From contig JANAVG010000009.1 of NCBI GenBank assembly GCA_024213275.1, forward strand, positions 124,001 through 188,000: 64,000 nucleotides of DNA. The letters are read 5' to 3'. Below, in pieces: positions 54,403 to 63,952 of this stretch; within the stretch, counting starts at the first letter, position 1, and each line of letters starts with the position of its first letter. The DNA comes from Rossellomorea sp. BNER (GTDB lineage: Bacteria; Bacillota; Bacilli; Bacillales; Bacillaceae_B). A program made the position numbers and the translations under genes. Below the pieces are notes generated by a model, which saw only the letters and a program-made list of their open reading frames with translations, did not search any database and was not told where the DNA came from.

Positions 54403-56700
54403 ATGAAAATAGATGAAATCCTTACAACGTTAACATTAGAAGAAAGGGTATCCCTCCTTTTCGGAAAAGGGATGTGGGAAATTGCTGGTGTTCGTGATCT
54501 TCCAAATGTGACTATGGTGGATGGGCCTCATGGTGTTCGTAAACCAATCGACATTAATACTACTGGAATATTCGAGGGGAATAATGTAGCGACAGCTTTT
54601 CCTATATTGGGAGCGCTCGCTTCAACATGGAATGTCGATTTAGCCTACCAAGTAGGAGAAACATTAGCAAATGAATGTCACCATTACGATGTTCATGTAC
54701 TCTTGGCACCCGGGATAAATATCAAACGAACTCCATTAGGAGGTAGAAATTTCGAGTATCTTTCCGAAGATCCGATTTTAGCGGGTGAAATGGCTAGTGC
54801 CTATATTAATGGTTTACAAGAAAACGGAATTGGTACTTCACTTAAACATTATGCAGCGAATAATTCTGAATTTGAACGAATGACGATTAGTTCAGAAGTT
54901 GATGAACGAACATTACGTGAAATTTATTTAACTGCTTTTGAAATCGTAGTTAAAAAAGCGAATCCTTGGCTTGTCATGACTTCTTATAATAAAGTCAATG
55001 GTTACCGCTCAGAAGAAAACCCGCTTTTAATGAACCAAATTTTACGAAATGAATGGAAGTATAACGGTGTTACGATTTCTGATTGGGGAGCGGTGACGAA
55101 TCGCTTAAAAGCATTGCAATCAACACTAGATATTGAAATGCCAGGACCATCCCTTTCTAGGCAAACACAATTAGTTGAACAGATTCGCAATGGAGAAGTT
55201 GATGAGGTTATGGTTGATGCTAGTGTGAAACGTATCCTTGAATTAGTAGAAAAAGCGATTGAAGGAAAACAATTTGCGAAAGACGCTTATGACTTCGACC
55301 AACATCATTTAGTCGCAAAGCAAGTCGCTCTCGAAGGAACAGTGTTATTGAAAAATGATAACTATGTCTTACCTATCAAAAAAGAGAACACAGAATCGGT
55401 TTTAGTGATTGGCAAACATGCGATTAAGCCTCGAATCGGCGGTAAAGGTGGAAGTGCAATGGTTACACCGTATAGCTTAGATATTCCATTAGAAAAAATG
55501 AAGGAAATTGCTTGTGATAATATGACAATTCATTATGTGGATGGATATGATGATTTTGATCCGAGCCAAAACGAAATGAATCAGCAAGAAGCCATTGCTT
55601 TAGCGAAACAAGTAGACAAAGTCATTATCTTTGTGGGAATACCAGAAGAGTTAGAGGAAGCAGAGGGATTTGATAAAGAAGTGACTGAATTGCCAGAGTC
55701 GCAGATCAATCTTATCTTATCTGTTGTACAGGAACAACCTGATACAGCAGTTGTCTTATCCAATGGGACGCCATTAACAATGACTGGCTGGGTAGATCAA
55801 GTACCTGCCTTAGTTGAAGGCTGGTTCGCTGGACAAGCCGGTGGAAGTGCGATTGCTGATATCTTATTCGGGTTAGCCAACCCGTCGGGCAAGTTATCGG
55901 AAACATTCCCTGAACATATGTCCCATAATCCTGCGCATTTAACTTACCCAGGTGATAATGGAAAGGTTTATTATCATGAAGGAGTCTTCGTTGGCTACCG
56001 CTACTATGATAAAAAGAATATCAACCCACTTTTCCCGTTTGGACATGGTTTATCTTATACAGAGTTTACGTATGATTCGATTCAAGTGAATAAAGAAGCA
56101 ATAAACGATAATGAAACAATTGAAGTAACTGTAACGGTTCGTAATAGCGGAACAGTGACTGGAATGGAAGTCGTCCAACTTTATGTTCGTGACCACGAAT
56201 CTAGTGTGATTCGCCCATTAAAAGAACTAAAGAAATTTGAAAAAGTTCATTTACAATCGGGTGAAGAAAAGCAGATTACCTTCACATTAGCGAATCGTGA
56301 TTTTGCATTTTATGATGTGACTTCTCAAAGGTGGATTGTTGAAACAGGATTATTCGATGTTTTAGTGGGGCGTTCCGTAGCGGATATTCGTTTATCGACT
56401 ACAATTCATGTGGAATCAACTGAAATAAAGAAACCTGTATTTACACGAAATAGCCTAACTAAAGAATGGTTGCGAGATGAAAATGGCAGGAAAATCATTA
56501 TGGATTTCTTCACTCAACTTAGTGATGAATTGAATATTAAAGATGAATACACCTTATCTTTCATTAAGGAATGTCCGATTCCAGCGGTAATTTCTCTATT
56601 CGGTCAAAAATGGATGGACACCAATGATGCTGATGTTGCATTAGATCAGTTGATTGCTCAAGTTAATCATGCAAATGAAACTTCTGAGGGGGGATTATAG
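54403..56700 (+). CDS. Glycoside hydrolase family 3 (beta-glucosidase or beta-xylosidase)
   Basis: The 765-residue enzyme has the GH3 barrel (1-290). It carries KHYAANNSEFERM and the nucleophile Asp227 in TISDWGAV. The (alpha/beta)6 sandwich (about 310-520) holds GKGGSAMVTP, and the C-terminal fibronectin III-like domain (about 570-650) begins VTVRNSGTVTGMEVVQLYVRD. There is no signal peptide, so it cleaves imported beta-glycosides. Its stop overlaps the EIIC start by one base. AGGAGATGAAGAG precedes the ATG. Expression is probably CcpA-repressed and controlled by the upstream AraC-GH39 protein. The sugar specificity cannot be read from sequence. Confidence 0.92.
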   Translation: MKIDEILTTLTLEERVSLLFGKGMWEIAGVRDLPNVTMVDGPHGVRKPIDINTTGIFEGNNVATAFPILGALASTWNVDLAYQVGETLANECHHYDVHVLLAPGINIKRTPLGGRNFEYLSEDPILAGEMASAYINGLQENGIGTSLKHYAANNSEFERMTISSEVDERTLREIYLTAFEIVVKKANPWLVMTSYNKVNGYRSEENPLLMNQILRNEWKYNGVTISDWGAVTNRLKALQSTLDIEMPGPSLSRQTQLVEQIRNGEVDEVMVDASVKRILELVEKAIEGKQFAKDAYDFDQHHLVAKQVALEGTVLLKNDNYVLPIKKENTESVLVIGKHAIKPRIGGKGGSAMVTPYSLDIPLEKMKEIACDNMTIHYVDGYDDFDPSQNEMNQQEAIALAKQVDKVIIFVGIPEELEEAEGFDKEVTELPESQINLILSVVQEQPDTAVVLSNGTPLTMTGWVDQVPALVEGWFAGQAGGSAIADILFGLANPSGKLSETFPEHMSHNPAHLTYPGDNGKVYYHEGVFVGYRYYDKKNINPLFPFGHGLSYTEFTYDSIQVNKEAINDNETIEVTVTVRNSGTVTGMEVVQLYVRDHESSVIRPLKELKKFEKVHLQSGEEKQITFTLANRDFAFYDVTSQRWIVETGLFDVLVGRSVADIRLSTTIHVESTEIKKPVFTRNSLTKEWLRDENGRKIIMDFFTQLSDELNIKDEYTLSFIKECPIPAVISLFGQKWMDTNDADVALDQLIAQVNHANETSEGGL

Positions 56701-57926
56701 TGGACAAGTTAATTAACTGGATGAATGAAAAGTTTGCGCCAAAATTAAATAAGTTTACAGGAAATGTGTGGGTTTCCTCCATTTCTGAAGCGATCATGAT
56801 TATATTACCAATGATCCTTGTTGGTTCATTGTTAACCCTATTCTCTATTTTAAATGATTTTTTCTCTTGGCTGCCTGATCTATCACCAATAACGACGTTC
56901 AGTTTCGGATTATTTGGCTTGTTTATCTCTTTTCTAACACCATACTATATAATGGATAAAAAAGGATACAAAAAAAACAAGATTATTGCCGGAGCGACTG
57001 GTTTATCACTATTTTTAATGCTTTTATCACCAACAATTTCAGATGATGGAAAGATTAGTTTTATTTTAGAAAGACTTGGACCATCAGGAATGATGAATGC
57101 GCTAATTGTCGGTATGTTTGTCGGGTTAATGATGAGTATTTTTAAACGCTTTTCATTCTTTAAAAAGGGTAGTGAGCTTCCAGAGTTTATTATAGAATGG
57201 ATTGATTCATTAGTCCCGATTACTTTGATTTTACTTGTAGGTTGGGTATTTATTTATCAATTACAAATTGATATGTTCGATGTGATACTAGGTATGCTTC
57301 AACCACTTACGTTAATTAGTCAAAGCTTTGCTGGGTTTGTAATCATCAATTTCATCCTCGTTTTCCTATATTCATTTGGAATGAGTCCATGGGTATTAAT
57401 GCCAATATTAATGCCCATCTGGCTACAAGCGATTAATGAAAATGCTTCACTTGTTGAACAGGGCTTAGATCCAGCTAATATTAACACATTTGAAACGTTC
57501 TTCTCTGGCTGGCTTGGAGTCGGCGGTTTAGGTGCAACACTACCATTGGTGATTTTGCTACTCTTTGCGAAATCCTCCCGCCTAAAAGCTATCGGGAAGA
57601 CAACGCTAGTTCCGTCCTTGTTTAATATTAATGAACCAATCGTTTATGGAGCAGTTGCCTTTAATCCAATTTTAATGATTCCTTTCTGGCTAAATGCGTT
57701 AGTATCACCAACTATTGTATATATTGCTCTTAAAAGTGAACTGGTCCCAATACCAAGTATGCTATTCCAGCTCTGGTATACACCACTTGGTATTTCAACC
57801 TACATTATTTCAGGAATAACTGGATTAATTTTACTTGCAATAGTTTTAGTGATCATGTTCCTCATTTGGTTCCCATTCTTTAAAGTATACGACAAATTAG
57901 AATGGAATAAAGAACAAGAGAAATAA
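56700..57926 (+). CDS. PTS lactose/cellobiose-family EIIC permease
   Basis: EIIC transports and presents a beta-disaccharide for phosphorylation. The 408-residue protein begins NWMNEKFAPKLNKFTGNVWV, has about ten membrane helices and the family loops NINEPIVYGAVAFNPILMIP and WVLMPILMPIWLQAIN. It starts with GTG that shares one base with the GH3 stop (TAGTG), so the two are coupled. No EIIB or EIIA gene is in the window, so it must borrow them. A phosphorylated product would normally go to a 6-phospho-glycosidase; GH3 is unusual as the only partner. Confidence 0.88.
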   Translation: MDKLINWMNEKFAPKLNKFTGNVWVSSISEAIMIILPMILVGSLLTLFSILNDFFSWLPDLSPITTFSFGLFGLFISFLTPYYIMDKKGYKKNKIIAGATGLSLFLMLLSPTISDDGKISFILERLGPSGMMNALIVGMFVGLMMSIFKRFSFFKKGSELPEFIIEWIDSLVPITLILLVGWVFIYQLQIDMFDVILGMLQPLTLISQSFAGFVIINFILVFLYSFGMSPWVLMPILMPIWLQAINENASLVEQGLDPANINTFETFFSGWLGVGGLGATLPLVILLLFAKSSRLKAIGKTTLVPSLFNINEPIVYGAVAFNPILMIPFWLNALVSPTIVYIALKSELVPIPSMLFQLWYTPLGISTYIISGITGLILLAIVLVIMFLIWFPFFKVYDKLEWNKEQEK

Positions 57927-58242
57927 GGAGATATATAGAGTCAGTAGAAAATCGTGACTTGTTCTTTTCTTCTAGTTAAGCAGCTAATAAAAAACATTAT
58001 TTTTATTATAAAACGAGAGGATATAACCTATCCCCTCGTTTTGTTTTTGCGCTCATACAGATGAAAAATTTTATTAATAAATATTTAATACTTATTTTTT
58101 CTCTATAACCAAGGTTTCTTAAAAAAGAAACTTCCAAAAATAGGAATTTTAACTACTAGGTTGGAAGCACCAAATTGGTTAAGACATATTGTGAAAACTA
58201 ATTATATAGTATTTAATCTATGATAAATTTACATTACAATGC
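57927..58242. other. Convergent intergenic stretch with terminator
   Basis: A strong hairpin at 58010-58047 (AAAACGAGAGGATA / TATCCCCTCGTTTT, then GTTTTT) ends the EIIC transcript. The rest is AT-rich and shows no gene. Confidence 0.8.
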
Positions 58243-59673
58243 TCAAGATGATACCTCAGGCGTTTTTGCAAGTGCCGGTCGCCGCTTCCCGTACCCAGTT
58301 GCCTGCTCGAACGCATAGCCGACCTGGAGGACTTCGAAATCAGCACGATGTCTGCCAACAATCTGTAATCCAAGAGGCAATCCGTCGGGAGTAAATCCAC
58401 CAGGAACCGATAGTGCCGGATGACCAGTGGCAGAAACGTAATAACACGACCGCATCCAATCAAGATAGGTTTCCATATGATTTCCGTCAACCTCTTGCGG
58501 GAATTCAAGATTACCGTCAAATGGCGGTATTTGACTTACCGGGAGCAGGAGTACATCATACTTTTCGAAAAATACGCGCATCCGCTCGTAAAGAGCACCA
58601 TGAAGTCGTTCTGCACGGCCAATATCAGGGCCGCTCAAACGACGACCTTCCTCTAGATTCCACACAAAACTGGATTTGATTTGTTCCCGGTATCGGTCAA
58701 CCAACTTCCCGTAAGACATTTCAAATTGCCACGCACGCAACACCCTAAAAATCTCCTCTGCATCAGCGAAATCAGGGCACACTTCCTCGACATTGCAACC
58801 GAGGTCCTCGAACACCTTAATTTGCTGTTCAAAAACACTTCTCACGACTGGATCGACAGGGACGGCTCCCCCAAGATCAGGAGACCAAGCGACTCGCAAA
58901 CCAGTTAGGTCACGTTCTAGTGACTCGAGAAACCTAGTTCCAGATTCTTCGATTGAGATCGGTGATCGGTCATCAGGACCCGCGATGACGGACATCATAA
59001 AAGCTGTATCTGCTACGTTTCTTGCTACCGGTCCTTGAACAGAGAGCGTGGAATAAGCGGCTTGCCTCGGATATGTCGGTATACGGCCAGGAGATGTCCT
59101 AAGACCCACAACGTTGTTAAAAGCAGCCGGAAACCGCAAAGATCCACCCATATCACTGCCATCAGCCAACGGTAACATACCGCATGATACCGCAACAGCT
59201 GCTCCCCCACTGCTACCGCCTGCTGTTCGACTAAGGTCATATGGATTTCGGGTCATACCGAACACATCATTGAAAGTGTGTGCTCCTGCAGCAAATTCAG
59301 GTACATTTGTCTTTCCAATCGTGATAGCTCCAGCTTTACGTAGACGCTCAACGATCAGTTCATCTTGTTCTGGAATGTTATCTCGCAACACGGTCGAGCC
59401 GCTCGTTGTTCTAATACCCGCAGTCGCGTGGGTATCTTTAAACGCGATTGGGAGACCATGCAGCGGCCCAACTTCTTCACCCGCCGCAAACCTTTTATCC
59501 GCTGCACGTGCTTCCTCCAACGCTCTATCCTTTACAAGAGAAACGATTGCGTTCACTTGCGGATTTACACGCTCAATTTGATTTAGGTGTGCCTCCACCA
59601 CTTCATATGCGGATAACTCACCACGTTTTATGGTAGCTGCAAGGTCACGAGCACTCTTGAAGCAAATGTCCAT
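58243..59673 (-). CDS. Amidase-signature family amidohydrolase
   Basis: The 476-residue enzyme has the Ser-cisSer-Lys triad: Lys79 in LPIAFKDTHA, Ser154 in TAGGSSGGAA and Ser178 in GSDMGGSLRFP, with the spacing of known amidases. Substrates of the family range over amides, malonamate and ureido acids; malonamidase E2 and ureidomalonase belong here. It follows the NRAMP-like gene, which has a malonate-type GntR operator, so release of malonate from an amide is a reasonable guess. The gene is visibly richer in G+C than its neighbours, which may mean recent transfer. AAAGGAGAGG precedes the ATG. No gatB or gatC is nearby, which argues against GatA. Confidence 0.88.
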   Translation of the reverse strand: MDICFKSARDLAATIKRGELSAYEVVEAHLNQIERVNPQVNAIVSLVKDRALEEARAADKRFAAGEEVGPLHGLPIAFKDTHATAGIRTTSGSTVLRDNIPEQDELIVERLRKAGAITIGKTNVPEFAAGAHTFNDVFGMTRNPYDLSRTAGGSSGGAAVAVSCGMLPLADGSDMGGSLRFPAAFNNVVGLRTSPGRIPTYPRQAAYSTLSVQGPVARNVADTAFMMSVIAGPDDRSPISIEESGTRFLESLERDLTGLRVAWSPDLGGAVPVDPVVRSVFEQQIKVFEDLGCNVEEVCPDFADAEEIFRVLRAWQFEMSYGKLVDRYREQIKSSFVWNLEEGRRLSGPDIGRAERLHGALYERMRVFFEKYDVLLLPVSQIPPFDGNLEFPQEVDGNHMETYLDWMRSCYYVSATGHPALSVPGGFTPDGLPLGLQIVGRHRADFEVLQVGYAFEQATGYGKRRPALAKTPEVSS

Positions 59674-59849
59674 ATTTCTACCTCTCCTTTTTCTGTATTT
59701 CGATAAGCACTTAATATTTTGGTAGAATCAAAGCTATATAAAACTTTGTTTTTTCTTCTATAATACCCATGCAAATTGGTTATTTTTATCTATAGTAAAA
59801 ACCCATTTCCTTATCCATTTTCATTCCAAAAAACGACTTAGCAAGACCG

Positions 59850-61136
59850 TTAACTAAAAAATGATTGATAAAGCTCACTTGCACCGAGGTATAAAAATAA
59901 CATAACGATTAACCCCAGAACGATGTTATTGATTTTTCCGTTCTGGTAATCTGGGTCGACACGTTTTGAGTTTAATAGAATGAGTAGTCCAACCGAAAGA
60001 ATAGGCATAAATATAGCACCAAGCACACCGTAAATGAGGACGATGGCCACCGGCTGATTAAATAACAGCAGCAACATTGGCGGAAAGGTCATCCAAGCAA
60101 GATAAGCCCGGAATGCAGGATCCTTCTCGGAAATCGGTTCATTCAAATCGGTGACCTTTCCTTTATTTCGAACAATACGCACAAAATCGGCAAATAAATA
60201 AGAGACTCCGTGCCACGGCCCAATAATGGATGTAAAAACGGCTACCCAAATACCAAACAAAAGAATCCAACGTGCCACACTTCCGAACCTCTCTCCGTAA
60301 GTTTCGGCAAGTCCAAGAAGACCTTTGGTACCACTGATAGTTGTGCCTGAACCAAATAACAGCTCTGCCGCTATAATCATCACGGCAATCGCAAATATGC
60401 CTGTAATGGTAAAAGCTGTACCTAAATCAATCTTCATGATTGGCATCCATTTTTTGTCCCTCCAGCCTTTTGCATGAAGCCAATAACTATAACAGGTTAG
60501 AGAAATCGAACCTCCAACACCTCCAATGATTCCTAAAATTTTAAAGAATGACCCTTCCGGGATTGAAGGGGCCATACTATAAGGAACATCCCCTAAATTA
60601 GCTAAAATAATGAAAGCGGAACCAATGACGGTAACAAACATGATGCCAATCAATACCGTCATCAACTTTTCCAAAAATTCATATTTCCCGAACCAAACCA
60701 AAACAAACCCTGCCACTCCCGAAATAATGGCCCAAAACTCAAAGGAAGTTCCCGGAAACATCGCTGTGATGACCAGGGCACTTATAGCCGGTTCAGCTGC
60801 ACCGTATATAATCCCGAAAATCACAGAATATACACCGAAGTAGACGGTTGCCCACCAACCTAACGAATGCCACCCTTGCAAAAAAGTCTTTCCGGTTGCT
60901 AAATACCAGCGGCCAACCCCTTCACTCAACACATATTTAATAAAAGCGCCGACGGCAATTACCCACATCAGTGACCACCCAAAGCTTGTACCGGCAATCG
61001 TAGCCATAATGAAATCTCCCGCACCTACCCCAGTAGCAGCAACGATCAAACCAGGACCTACGAACTTCAACTTTCCTTTTAATGAAGTTGGAGGATTGAT
61101 TAGAGTACTTTGTGTTTTATTAAGTTTAGTTTCCAT
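59850..61136 (-). CDS. NRAMP-related transporter lacking the metal-site motifs
   Basis: The 428-residue permease has about 11 helices and an NRAMP start (GKLKFVGPGLIVAATGVGAG). In helix 1 the metal-binding DPGN is replaced by GAGD (residues 38-41). In helix 6 the MPH motif is replaced by a LTCY stretch near 213-216. It is therefore unlikely to be a normal Mn or Fe importer. NRAMP relatives such as YcsG sit in operons for organic substrates, and here the partner is an amidase 176 bases downstream. A malonate-type GntR operator lies upstream. I infer an organic acid or amide substrate. AAGGGGAG precedes the ATG. Confidence 0.85.
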   Translation of the reverse strand: METKLNKTQSTLINPPTSLKGKLKFVGPGLIVAATGVGAGDFIMATIAGTSFGWSLMWVIAVGAFIKYVLSEGVGRWYLATGKTFLQGWHSLGWWATVYFGVYSVIFGIIYGAAEPAISALVITAMFPGTSFEFWAIISGVAGFVLVWFGKYEFLEKLMTVLIGIMFVTVIGSAFIILANLGDVPYSMAPSIPEGSFFKILGIIGGVGGSISLTCYSYWLHAKGWRDKKWMPIMKIDLGTAFTITGIFAIAVMIIAAELLFGSGTTISGTKGLLGLAETYGERFGSVARWILLFGIWVAVFTSIIGPWHGVSYLFADFVRIVRNKGKVTDLNEPISEKDPAFRAYLAWMTFPPMLLLLFNQPVAIVLIYGVLGAIFMPILSVGLLILLNSKRVDPDYQNGKINNIVLGLIVMLFLYLGASELYQSFFS

Positions 61137-61190
61137 ATTCCACTCCCCTTATTTGTAAGGATTGATTAAGTCAAATCGGATTTCAACTAA

Positions 61191-61205
61191 TGTCGATTGT
61201 CGACA
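61191..61205 (-). promoter_or_regulatory. GntR-type operator upstream of the NRAMP-like gene
   Basis: TGTCGATTGTCGACA is a 7-1-7 palindrome with one mismatch. It lies 55 bases upstream of the transporter start and shares TCGA(C/T)-N-GTCGACA with the site before gntR-mdc. Confidence 0.72.
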
Positions 61206-61546
61206 TTAAATAGTAAAATGATTTCTAGTAAATATCGTCATCCTCTTACCCTGTGCTACAAATAGATTGTTGTCTTTAGATTGAACTAGGAAGATTCATT
61301 ACTGTTATAATTCCATTGACTATGAGCCGCTCGATGATGTTTTTAACCTTGAGTATAAGATTATAAGAAGGACTCCCCCCTTCAAAGGATTAATTTCCAT
61401 GTGACTAAACTTATTTACAAAAGTCACTGTAAATAATTACTTAGAAAATTGTATTTCCTATGAGAAACTATGGAGTGTTGTGGAAGCTTAGGTGAGTTGA
61501 GATAATGGAAAGTTTGTGGATATGTCTAAATACACTTTATGCAAAA

Positions 61547-61561
61547 AATCGATTGTCGACA
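61547..61561. promoter_or_regulatory. Second GntR-type site, with a weaker copy 70 bases further
   Basis: AATCGATTGTCGACA repeats the motif; AGTCGACTGCCCACA at 61618-61632 is a degraded third copy. They lie 400-500 bases upstream of the transporter gene, nearer to a ruined minus-strand gene. They may have served that gene, or help looping. The DNA from 61206 to 61762 holds no gene. Confidence 0.55.
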
Positions 61562-61762
61562 ATTAACTTTAAACGTTATTTAAGGAAGTTTACCAAGTTA
61601 AAGTATTTTTTATCAATAGTCGACTGCCCACATTTAGATTATATAAGTAATCCTGATAGTTTGTAAATAATATTTTTAAAATATTCTATATATTCTTTAT
61701 ATTCAATTTCACATAACAAAAATAATGGGAATAAGAATCAAAATATCCCCATAAAACTTTTT

Positions 61763-62076
61763 CTATTCATCGTCGAACTGTTGAACACTGGATTGTGTAG
61801 AAGGATGTACCAAGAATGCTTCAATCAGTTCCGGTGCAGCCGCAACTCCATGAGCTCCCTGAATGCCAACATTGTGAATTTGCTGCACATTATTAAAGAT
61901 CTCAGCAAGCACCTTGCAATAAGGTTATACCTTTCAAATCGGTTTACAATATCCCTTACTGCATTTATTCTTTTCCCTGTTAGGTTGTCAATTCGATTCA
62001 CAAATACGATACTCCCAGAATATGATTGTGTGCGGCTTTTAAAATATATGAACCACTTTCCCTGATTTCCGTGCAA
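61763..62076 (-). pseudogene. Frameshifted remnant of an unidentified gene
   Basis: One frame reads WFIYFKSRTQSYSGSIVFVN, then RIDNLTGKRINAVRDIVNRF. A neighbouring frame continues VLAEIFNNVQQIHNVGIQGA and HGVAAAPELIEAFLVHPST to a stop. The composition is clearly coding and the two parts join across a frameshift near EAR/YNLIAR. No convincing start or ribosome site is left. I do not recognise the family. It lies upstream of the amidase-transporter genes, in the same direction, with malonate-type operator copies close by. Confidence 0.5.
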
Positions 62077-62138
62077 CTTCCTATTCTACCGTCTGTTTTA
62101 GAATTCTTATCCGTTCTTTAAAACAATCCATGGAAAAA

Positions 62139-62162
62139 AGCGCCCCACAAAAGTAGGACGCT
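62139..62162 (-). terminator. Terminator of ggt
   Basis: AGCGTCCTAC and GTGGGGCGCT (minus strand) pair with G-T wobbles and are followed by TTTTTT. Confidence 0.85.
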
Positions 62163-62176
62163 ATCTTTCTAAGATT

Positions 62177-63952
62177 CTATTTTCTTTTACCCTTTCCTTT
62201 CAAATCAACACCAATGGCAGCGCCGTTTCGGCTTGAGTCTGCCACGCCCTTGAAGATTCCATTTTCGCGATCAATCAAGATGCTTTGTACATTTCCGATT
62301 GTTGTCGGACTTGGACCGAATTTATGACCCATTCCATTCAGATGATCAATAACATCTGAAGGGATTCCCTCTTCATATCGATAGGAATTCAAATTGTTTG
62401 AATAAATCCGAGGCTCCTCGACTGCTGCTTTTAGTTCCATATCATATTCAATTGCATAAAGAATCGTTTGCAGCACGGAAGTGATAATGGTCGGGCCGCC
62501 AGGTGAACCGACTGTCAGAACAGGTTCTCCGTCTTCAAAGACAATCGTCGGTGTCATGCTGCTAAGCGGGCGCTTGTTCGGCTGCACTTCATTCGCTCCG
62601 CCCGGCACCGCATCAAAGTCTGTCAGCTCATTATTCAGCATGAAGCCGTATCCCGGAACCATAATGCCCGTTCCAAAAACCTGTTCAATGGTTGTTGTGT
62701 AAGAAACAACATTTCCCCATCTGTCTGTTACAGAGAAGTGAGTGGTCTCGCCATATTGGCGGTCATTTGGCTGGGAAGTTGCTTCATAATTAGCTTCAAT
62801 GTTTTCAAACTTCCACGGATCTCCCGCTGCCGGATCAGTGTTTACTTCATCCAGGCTGATCAGCTCCTGGCGCTCTTTAATATAATCCGGGTGAAGCAAC
62901 CCATTAATCGGAACATTTACAAATTCAGGGTCCCCTGCATATGCCGCGCGGTCTGCATAAGCTAGATGCATAGTTTCAGCAAGTAAATGATATTTTTCCC
63001 AGGATTTCAGATCATATTGTGATAGATTGAAGTCATCCAGAATTTTCAGCATCTGCAGCAAAAAGACGCCGCCCGAGCTTGGTGGAGGCATGCTTGCTAT
63101 TTCATACCCCTGATAGTCTCCCCAAATCGGTTCATCAATGGTTACATCATATTTTGCAAGATCTCCCAATGTCATTGATCCGTCGAAATCCTGTACCACA
63201 CCCGAAAGCGCTTCTGCGATTTCTCCATTATAAAAAGCATCTGCTCCGCCAGAACGGATCATTTTCAAAGTCTTTGCCAGGTCTTTCTGTACAAGATGAT
63301 CCCCTTCTTTCAAAGGCTGGCCATTTGGCAAAAACACATCCCCGGCAGCCGATCTGCTCAGCTTATCCTGATTATCGGCAATCGCCTCGGCCAATACCGA
63401 ATCAATCGGAAATCCTTTATCAGCCAGCTTTATCGCAGGACTGATTAGCTGTTGCATTGGACGTGTTCCCCACATTTCCAGAGCGGTTTCCAGTCCTTTC
63501 AAGGTGCCTGGCACCCCGACTGCCGTACCGCCGGTGGAGCGCTCAGCGAATGGAATCGGCTTTCCGTTTTCATCCAGGAACATATCTGGTGTTGCTCCGG
63601 CCGGTGCCCTTTCCCTGCTGTTTATAATAGTCGTCTCTTTCGTCTTGCCATCATAAACCATCATAAAACCACCGCCTCCAATGCCGGACATCATCGGTTC
63701 CACAACATTGAGGGCAAATTGGACTGCGACAGCGGCATCAATGGCGTTACCGCCCTTCTTCAAGACATCTGCCCCAATTTGCGAGGCAAACGGATGGGCT
63801 GAGGCGACCATGCCATCCTTTCCGACATCAACCTGGCTATAGCCATCATAATCATTTTTCGGCTTTTTAGCCTGCCCGTTTAAAGGCAAGGTTCCTGCAA
63901 CTAGTAAAATACTTAATAATACGGCTATACTAGCTTTCCACAATCTCTTCAT
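62177..63952 (-). CDS. ggt: Gamma-glutamyltransferase (secreted)
   Basis: GGT cleaves or transfers gamma-glutamyl groups of glutathione, glutamine or poly-gamma-glutamate outside the cell. The 591-residue precursor has a signal peptide (about 1-28, ending NGQAKK). The large subunit includes NSRERAPAGATPDMF (Arg for the gamma-glutamate carboxyl). Self-cleavage is expected before Thr403 of GETTHFSV, matching the numbering of the B. subtilis enzyme. The small subunit holds NKRPLSSMTPT and TVGSPGGPTI. ATG follows AAGGAGG. It stands alone in the window. Confidence 0.95.
   Translation of the reverse strand: MKRLWKASIAVLLSILLVAGTLPLNGQAKKPKNDYDGYSQVDVGKDGMVASAHPFASQIGADVLKKGGNAIDAAVAVQFALNVVEPMMSGIGGGGFMMVYDGKTKETTIINSRERAPAGATPDMFLDENGKPIPFAERSTGGTAVGVPGTLKGLETALEMWGTRPMQQLISPAIKLADKGFPIDSVLAEAIADNQDKLSRSAAGDVFLPNGQPLKEGDHLVQKDLAKTLKMIRSGGADAFYNGEIAEALSGVVQDFDGSMTLGDLAKYDVTIDEPIWGDYQGYEIASMPPPSSGGVFLLQMLKILDDFNLSQYDLKSWEKYHLLAETMHLAYADRAAYAGDPEFVNVPINGLLHPDYIKERQELISLDEVNTDPAAGDPWKFENIEANYEATSQPNDRQYGETTHFSVTDRWGNVVSYTTTIEQVFGTGIMVPGYGFMLNNELTDFDAVPGGANEVQPNKRPLSSMTPTIVFEDGEPVLTVGSPGGPTIITSVLQTILYAIEYDMELKAAVEEPRIYSNNLNSYRYEEGIPSDVIDHLNGMGHKFGPSPTTIGNVQSILIDRENGIFKGVADSSRNGAAIGVDLKGKGKRK

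Noticed and set aside
58413..59636. Several plus-strand frames of 60-155 codons inside the amidase gene
   Set aside because: They are antisense shadows caused by the higher G+C content of the amidase gene, whose triad is intact.
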